Positions 57,909 through 64,000 of a DNA stretch of 64,000 nucleotides are shown here, one piece after another. Both the position numbers and the translations under genes were made by a program. Position 1 is the stretch's first letter. Every line of letters starts with the position of its first letter. The notes under the pieces were generated by a model. It saw only the letters and a program-made list of their open reading frames with translations, was not told the origin of the DNA and made no database searches. This DNA is from Sistotremastrum niveocremeum HHB9708 (Eukaryota; Basidiomycota; Agaricomycetes; Sistotremastrales; Sistotremastraceae), in contig KV419406.1 of NCBI GenBank assembly GCA_001630475.1, positions 546,991 to 610,990 of the forward strand, read 5' to 3'.

Positions 57909-60020
57909 TGTCAAGAATGAGAGGATGGAAGGAGTTGGGGTGAGGAGAGGGAGATGGGGTCAGACATCGAATAGAAACCGGATCTGAACAATATATAGAA
58001 AAGGAGTCAAATGAGTCTAGGGTGCATGTACCTAAACAGCAACACAAACATATTATGTACGTACAGCCCCCCATCATGAAATTTCCTAACTGGAACATGT
58101 GCTATAAATACTCCACGACGGTGGTGTGAGATAGGAGCAGCGACATGCCAGATTTCATGAGGAGTATCGCATCGTGAACGGAGGCGTTCAGTATGCGGTT
58201 TACAAAACCTGTGCGATAGCTGTACAGAGCCCAGCGCCCAGTGCGCAGATGAAGCAGCGCAGCAGTCGGTTCATGTTGTGAATTTTTGACCTTCTTTCTG
58301 TCGGTTCCGAGCGAAATTCAAAAGTCTCAGATCGGAGCCTTTGAGATAAGCGCACATTTCCTCCGACGGCATCTTTGATGCCGATAATTTCTCCGGATTC
58401 AAAATATCATAGAGGTTTCAGAACGGATCGTGCTGCCAGACAGGCAATTCAATGTGCGTTATAGTTCGTTCTGGATGAAGGAGGGCTCGAGACTTCATAT
58501 AGGAAAGGAAGGTCGACAAACATACTTTAGCGTGTGGAGCATTCTAAATTTCGTCACTCAGGGCATGGCTCAACACGTGTCGCCCGCTTGTCAGCTTCAG
58601 GGCAAGACCAAGGGTTTGGCCTCGAGGACCATTCGGATTTTGGATTTGTCGCGGCCTCCATTCGCCGCAACGATTCGGCTCGTTAGCACATTGTTTCGGC
58701 TCGAGTCGTTGACCTTCAGACTATCTCGATCGATGAGCCTTCACAGTACGGAAAACTGACAGAATTTGTAAGATTTAAATTCAGTACCTCTTAACGAACT
58801 TGAAGAAACCAGTCCCAACGAAATCGTTCAACCCATGAAATCTGCTGACATTTATCCAGTCAATCACTCCAGAAGGTGCGATCTGATACTCGATCGCCTA
58901 TATAATGTGATCGATGTCGAAAAGCAGAAGTTCAAGATAGTCAGGCACGGAGGTTTCAAGCTTTCTGTCCAGTCAGTTATAGTGCTGGTAACAAGAAGGC
59001 TCCGATTGATGGGACCACAGAAAATGTCGAGACAAACCCATAGTTGAAATGTGGATACAACAGGACCACACTGAAGGCAAAACATTCTGACGATGTGTAG
59101 TAGGAGTGGGAGTCTGAGATTATAAGCGCCAACACTCTATCGGTCGAGAAGTAGTATTAGCTCAGAATGGCTATGGAGAGCAGGATTGCAACATCTTATC
59201 GTCGATAGACTCATATCCCTTCGTGGGCCTCGAGTAAGTAGCATCGGGTTTTCCGAGTGAGTCGATCAATATGTGTGCCTGGCTCATCACTCGAGCGAGT
59301 GGGTCAGATTTAGAGGAAGCTAGTCCGTCCATCTGTACATATCCCGACTGAAGAATGAGAAGCCGAAGGCGAGAATTGAGCTGAATGTTACAAGTATATT
59401 GACCTCGGCGATTCGTGGTATGAACCACAGAATGTCAGCGCGACGCTGCCAGTGATGATCCCCGTCTATGTTCCGAATCACTACAGACAACGAAGCCCCC
59501 TAATTTTGATGGCCGGCGAGAATTGCACATGACGTATGGGCAGAAACCACTAGGCACACCTCCAGGACGAGCTCTCAGTCGTTTTCAGAAACGGAGACTA
59601 AGAACTGGGCTTTGCTAGGTTGATCGATTGACCAAGGTCTGTCGCCAGTATACTAGTACAGCTGCTTGGATTTTTCGCTCCGCAAGGAAGCAGACTGTGA
59701 GCTTACGTAATGATACGTAAATTAAAGCGGCCGCCAGAGTTGCCGTAGCTTTCAGCGGCTGATTGCATTGTTACGGCCATTCCAAGAAGTTGAGACAATT
59801 AACGGCGACCGGAAGAATTTTCAACTGACGAGTCAGAAGGTACTGTCTTGATGGAAGCAAACACATGAATAGTGTGCAGAACGCTTCTGCGATTTCAATG
59901 TCCTCTCCACAACTCGAAGAAGGAAGGAAGTTGGACATTTGAGCGCATGCACGTTCGCCTGAAACATGGTGGCCAAGGATAGGTGGAGCCGTTCATACCG
60001 CCCAGAGAGGTCGGTCAGGG
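57909..60020. other. intergenic, with one weak leucine-patterned frame
   Basis: A plus-strand frame at 58430-58759 contains TIRILDLSRPPFAATIRL and STLFRLESLTFRLSR. These look like one or two leucine-rich repeats, possibly another F-box/LRR relic, but no exon structure supports a gene. I searched for short CaaX-ending pheromone precursor frames here and found none. Confidence 0.45.
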
Positions 60021-60021
60021 A

Positions 60022-60029
60022 TATAAATA
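60022..60029 (+). promoter_or_regulatory. TATA box of the small secreted protein gene
   Basis: TATAAATA lies about 82-89 nt upstream of the ATG at 60111, in a good core-promoter position. Confidence 0.55.
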
Positions 60030-60110
60030 CGAGCGGGTTTCGACTGCAAGACCTGCAAGACCACCAGCAAACGAGAATCAGCCAACGACTTCACCCAGAC
60101 TACAGTAAAC

Positions 60111-60421
60111 ATGCAGCTTACCTCCCGCATCTCTTTCCTCGCTATCATCACTGCCGCGCTTTTCGCCAGCAATGCTGTAGCATACAACCCTGTCGGTCAA
60201 AGCTGCCCGAGTGACGGTGAGCGATAGTTGAGTTTGGTGAACACCGTACTGACCGTATGGCAATAGAACAAGGAGATGAGGGATGCTCTCAGGATGCGTC
60301 CCTCAACGGGGGAAACGCTTTCATTTACGAATGTGGACCGTCGAACACTTTCGTCTATGTGGCAGGATGCAGGTGCCCAACTTGCTGCGAGGCCACTACG
60401 AGCGGAGCCTTTTGCACATAA
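60111..60421 (+). CDS. small secreted cysteine-rich protein
   Basis: Two exons, 60111-60216 and 60267-60421, give 86 aa. A strong signal peptide (MQLTSRISFLAIITAALFAS, cleavage likely after NAVA) is followed by a mature part of about 62 residues with eight cysteines. These are SC, GC, EC, GCRC, TCC and FC, an even number that fits four disulfides. Size, signal peptide and cysteine density fit fungal small secreted, effector-like proteins. The cysteine spacing does not match hydrophobins (no CC pairs in the right order). No homologous family is recognised, and it is too short for further inference. A TATA box supports expression. Confidence 0.8.
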
Positions 60422-60967
60422 ATCAGCGAATAAGCATTGGCGATAGTGGAGGTGTCGAACGAACGTGTGAATTCAATCATGTAAACGCTAGTTGTTGATA
60501 ACCAGCCCTCGAAATGAAGTGCTTTCTTCGTGAAAGGGCGACATTATCCCGTCATTCCCTGAGTTGATCTTTGGACTATTGAAGTCAATTTGTGCCACTA
60601 TCAAAATACGCTACTAGGTCGATGAGTCGTTCTGTAAGACGTTGCAAAGAACCGTTGATTCGGCCTGTAAGGATTAATTCCTGTCTGGCTGGAAAAAGTT
60701 GTATTTGACGACAAGGCGCGCGTTCGTTAGGCTGGAAACTCACGTATTGTTACACGTCATGATTTCTCCACTCATGCAGCAGGAAAAGAATGCATAGAGC
60801 CTTCACGTTCACGGTGAGCCTGGAATATACGCCGTCAGCGCTGGAGCAGAAGTGTGGCGGACTTTGAAACCACAATTCGCATCCGCCGCGCCTCGCTCTC
60901 GCCGTCGACAACGACGGGCATCAAAATCCCAAGCATCGAGCTCTATCCATCTCAATTATAGACAACC

Positions 60968-62817
60968 ATGGACCGAATAGAAGCTCTGGGAACTCAGCTC
61001 TCTCAGATCACAATGTATGACCTAAAATCGATGTACAACCAAGTGAGTGTTCTCAGATTTGATACCCTTGCAGGTGTTGACGTGTATCGATTGGACAGGC
61101 CAAAAATGTGGTTCTGAATGTTAGTGAGATGGAGGCAAAAGTTAGGGAAGCGACGAATGATGACCCTTGGTACGCCTAGTTTTGCGTGGCATCCGAATAT
61201 TGTAATGACCAGAGTCGAAGGGGAGCGAGTTCGACTTTAATGCAAGAGATCGCTCAAGGGACTTTTAACTTGTGCGTCAAGCTCTATCGAGGTATTCAGA
61301 GCCACTTCTTACTGCTATGCTACCCACAGCCAACATTTCAACGAAATCATGCCTTGCATCTATAACCGATTCATGGACAAGGAAGCGCGGCAATGGCGCC
61401 AAATCTACAAGGTGCTCAGTCAAGAGCATGCCGCTAGATAATTCGGGAACTAATTCGCGGCGCGTAGGCACTACAACTCCTCGAATATCTGATCAAGCAT
61501 GGCTCCGAACGAACAGTCGATGATGCTCGGTCACATCTCAGTACCATCAAAATGCTCAGGAATTTCCATTACATCGATGAGAAGGGCAAGGATCAGGGCA
61601 TAAACGGTATCGTCGACCCTCGATCTTGATTAACGGCGGACTGATGATGAACCGTCCTCCAGTACGCAATCGCGCTCGCGAAATCGTCGAGCTGCTGTCC
61701 GACTTGGACAAAGTTCGCAATGAACGTCGCAAGGCTAAAGCGAATAAGAACAAATATACTGGTGTCGGAAACGATGGCGGTCTTTCTTTCACCTCAGGAG
61801 GGTCAAGGTACGGCGGATTTGGCAGCGAAACCCTAGCTGCGAGCGGAAGCTACGACAGAGGTCGGTTTTTCCTCTCGAATCGCAGTATCGTCGAGATGCT
61901 TATGATACCGTCCAGAATACGGAGGTTCTTCTTCAAACTATGGGAACGGTGGGAGCGGTGGTGGGGGAAGTAGCTTCAGGGATGATTCGGGGCGAAAGGG
62001 TTATGAAGAATACGACGCTGGAGAAGATGATCATACAGGCCCCCGCCGCTCTACATCTACTCCGACATCCTTCTCTTCGTCCAGACGAACCACTGCTCCG
62101 ACTCCTGCTACTACAGCAGCAGCAGCGCCCCCGCAGAAGCCCAAGGCCACCGAAGTTGATTTGTTAGGGGGCTTTGACGATGAACCCTCCGTTGCTTCTG
62201 ATGAGAAAGCCTTGCCCGCAGCAACAACTGTAGCGGGATTAGACGACGATTTCGGTGATTTCGAGGCAGCTCCGCAGTCTCCTGCACCTACCAACACCTC
62301 AACGGCTAAGCCCAATGTCTTCGACCTGTTCGGGCAGGGCTCATCTCAAGCCCCATCTGGCACTCGACCTGCCGCTGCCACACCTGCGCAACAGACTCAC
62401 AATCGCCAACTCTCTGGTGGTTTCACCGGGTTCCCCAGTGCAGCAGCGGCACCTTTAATGTCTCCTGCCATTGCACCACAACCGGCTCGACAACCTTCAT
62501 ATACCTCCCCAACCCAATCCTTCTCTCCTCTTGCTGCTTCGAAGCCCACCTCTCCCTCCATTGGGGGCCCCTCAAAGTCGGCTGGAGGAGGTTTCGATGA
62601 CCTATGGAATCTGTCCTTGGGGTCTTCCTCTTCAGCTCCCAAGCCTTCTGGTTCCTCCGGCGGGTCAAAAAGTATCATGGAATTGGAACGTGAGAAGGCA
62701 CAGGCCGGAATCTGGTCTGGCAATTCACAATCGCAAACATTTGGTTCTTTTTCGAGCGGTGCCAATACAACAAGCTCCAATAACGCGTCCAGTGGATTTG
62801 ACGATTTGCTTCTGTAA
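60968..62817 (+). CDS. ENT3: ENTH-domain epsin, Ent3/epsinR-like
   Basis: Seven exons: 60968-61042, 61099-61169, 61221-61271, 61330-61411, 61468-61606, 61663-61860 and 61916-62817, giving 505 aa. The ENTH domain spans about residues 12-150: YNQAKNVVLNVSEMEAKVRE, NDDPWGASSTLMQEIA, the YLIKHGSERTVDDAR segment, and VRNRAREIVELLSDLDKVRN. It binds phosphoinositides at trans-Golgi/endosomal membranes. The C-terminus is disordered and carries acidic-Phe adaptor motifs (LLGGFDDE, DDFGDFE, FDLFGQG) of the kind that bind AP-1/GGA ear domains. It ends in FDDLLL. The absence of UIM and NPF repeats favours the Ent3/Ent5 class over the Ent1/2 class. Role: clathrin-coated traffic between Golgi and endosomes. 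Confidence 0.92.
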
Positions 62818-63631
62818 ATTGCGGGGATATGTCATGTCGTTGGCACTCGCTATGCTAGACAATTTCCGAAAATTTGTCACCGATTGTTCATATTTACTCC
62901 TTTTCGATGGTTTCTCTGTTTGATGGGTAGTCGTGTTCACTCTCGTATATCAATTGGCAGCTCTTTGACTTCCGATGACTACGCCATGTAGACTGAGGTC
63001 AAAAATGTTCGGATTTACGTTTGTGGCCCAGACCCACCACCACCCACGTGGCAACTGCAGCTGCTGACGAACTTGAAATCAGGGCCGTCGGCGTCAGCGT
63101 TGCGATCTACGTTCATGCATCTAGAGACATCCCCTTGTTTCAGCCTGCAAGTCCGACGGGCGCATTCTGGCCTTGTCTTTGTTTGGCAACCTTTCACATC
63201 GATATCTCGGAAGGATTCGAGATCAGCTAGCTTTCAATATTTCCATGTCACAATCTCGCCAAATGCTCCAAAGCTAAAGCTACTCTCCTCATCGAACTGA
63301 CCGAGCATAGAAACCTCAGACCTGGCTCGTCGTTGTTGGAAGATCTGGAGTAGGGTTCTCTCTGACAATTGTGACAGGGTCACTGCGGTACCTTAACCTT
63401 GTTCTCAAAGCTTGAAGTGCCTCTGAACAGTCGAAGGGGCCACAAGGTGCCCTTAAGTAGAACAAGACCATATGCTTCCCATTTTTCCACGGACAGGAGA
63501 CGGTAGCCAGGCGCTAGCGTCGATTAAAGCATGATCATAACTGGATGAAAGAGACCCTCTTTCTATCGCGCTCATGAGCCTCCATATAACGTCAAACATC
63601 GCTTTGGCCTCCTTCGCAGTCTTTTGCCACT

Positions 63632-64000
63632 ATGGACCCTTCTGACATCGTTTTTCTGGTTTTCGCGTTTGTCTCGTCCATTCTAGTCTTGATCCCTCTG
63701 CCATGGCATCTACAGTCTTGGAATGTTGGGACATGTCTCTTGGTCATCTACATCGCAATGGGCTGCCTTATTCGAGCAGTCGATAGAATTGTATGGGCCA
63801 ATAATGTGAACTACGTGATCCCGGTGTGGTGTGACATCAGTGCGTTCTCCCAAAGTTCTCAAACACAATCGTCGTTCAATCTTGCACCAGCGACGCGCGT
63901 CATAGTCGGACTCAGCGTTGGGATTCCCGCTGCCGCCCTATGCTTAACGCGGCGAATTTATATAATCCTTGGGGACCCGTGGTCGTGTTCAAAGCCCGGA
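63632..64000 (+). CDS. STE3: STE3-type pheromone receptor, 5' part (cut by window end)
   Basis: Exon 1 is 63632-63839 and exon 2 runs from 63891 past the end; the intron is 51 nt. The visible part encodes helix 1 (VFLVFAFVSSILVLIPLPWH), the fungal STE3 hallmark LPWHLQSWNVGTCLL, helix 2, then NYVIPVWCDI and, after the intron, TTRVIVGLSVGIPAAALC followed by RRIY. This order (LPWH...W.N......WCDIs/tTr...G...GipaasLcI.RrlY) is diagnostic of class D GPCRs that sense lipopeptide mating pheromones in basidiomycetes. About 90 residues are seen of the usual 350-550. Whether it is a mating-specific or a receptor-like non-mating paralogue cannot be told without the rest. Confidence 0.93.
   Translation, partial: MDPSDIVFLVFAFVSSILVLIPLPWHLQSWNVGTCLLVIYIAMGCLIRAVDRIVWANNVNYVIPVWCDISAFSQSSQTQSSFNLAPATRVIVGLSVGIPAAALCLTRRIYIILGDPWSCSKPG

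Noticed and set aside
58430-58759. Plus-strand frame with leucine-patterned sequence
   Set aside because: It might be a relic of an F-box/LRR gene, but there is no start, no exon partner and only one or two repeat-like segments. Not enough for a gene call.
57909-63631. Pheromone precursor genes (short frames ending in a CaaX box) near the STE3 gene
   Set aside because: I looked through the flanking intergenic parts on both strands for Cys-aliphatic-aliphatic-X before a stop and found no frame with a proper start and length. The scan was by eye, so tiny genes could be missed; most likely they lie beyond the window end.
1-64000. tRNA genes, rRNA, CRISPR arrays, intact transposons
   Set aside because: No tRNA B-box with a matching A-box, no spaced direct-repeat arrays (and none expected in a fungus), and no reverse-transcriptase, integrase or transposase motifs in any frame.

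Overview
The window is nuclear DNA of a filamentous basidiomycete, almost certainly an Agaricomycete. The evidence is dense short introns (mostly 45-65 nt, GTRNGT...YAG), families typical of mushroom-forming fungi (divergent F-box/LRR-like proteins, a STE3-type pheromone receptor, a DUF7702-like membrane protein, small secreted cysteine-rich proteins) and fungal housekeeping genes with basidiomycete intron density. I cannot name the species. No tRNA, rRNA, CRISPR or intact transposon was recognised. One assembly gap (Ns, 5402-5626) is present.

Layout. 0.4-2.8 kb: decayed multi-exon gene. 3.4-9.5 kb (minus strand): F-box/LRR-like A, an atypical SDR, F-box/LRR-like B. 10.3-14.9 kb (minus): an intact 16-exon NAD-specific glutamate dehydrogenase (GDH2 type). 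15-19.4 kb: largely empty, with one gene remnant. 19.4-23.6 kb: an acidic His-rich protein diverging from a TGL2-like lipase, whose 5' part overlaps a cryptic gene remnant. 24.2-25.6 and 35.1-36.2 kb: two paralogous secreted two-repeat proteins. 27.5-29.2 kb: F-box/LRR-like C. 30.4-31.3 kb: a membrane-protein fragment. 33.9-34.9 kb: a second atypical SDR. 37.4-38.5 kb: a classical SDR. 39.6-43.1 kb: a GDH2 pseudogene. 43.7-45.5 kb: F-box/LRR-like D. 45.8-52.5 kb (minus): patatin-like lipase, another SDR, and a VTS1/Smaug-type SAM-domain RNA-binding protein. 54.9-56.0 kb: a paralogue of the 37.4-kb SDR. 56.9-57.9 kb: DUF7702-like membrane protein. 60.1 kb: small secreted Cys-rich protein. 61.0-62.8 kb: ENTH-domain epsin (Ent3-like). 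63.6 kb to the end: 5' part of a STE3 pheromone receptor.

How the parts relate. The left part (GDH2, F-box B, SDR, F-box A, all minus) and the right part (F-box C, SDR, GDH2 pseudogene, F-box D, all plus) look like inverted copies of one ancestral block. GDH2 is followed downstream by an F-box gene in both, and one F-box gene is followed by the atypical SDR in both. The right-hand GDH2 copy has decayed while the left copy is intact. The pheromone receptor at the right edge suggests that the window runs into a pheromone/receptor (B or P/R) mating-type region or carries a mating-type-like receptor. I found no convincing CaaX pheromone precursor next to it, and the receptor is cut by the window end.
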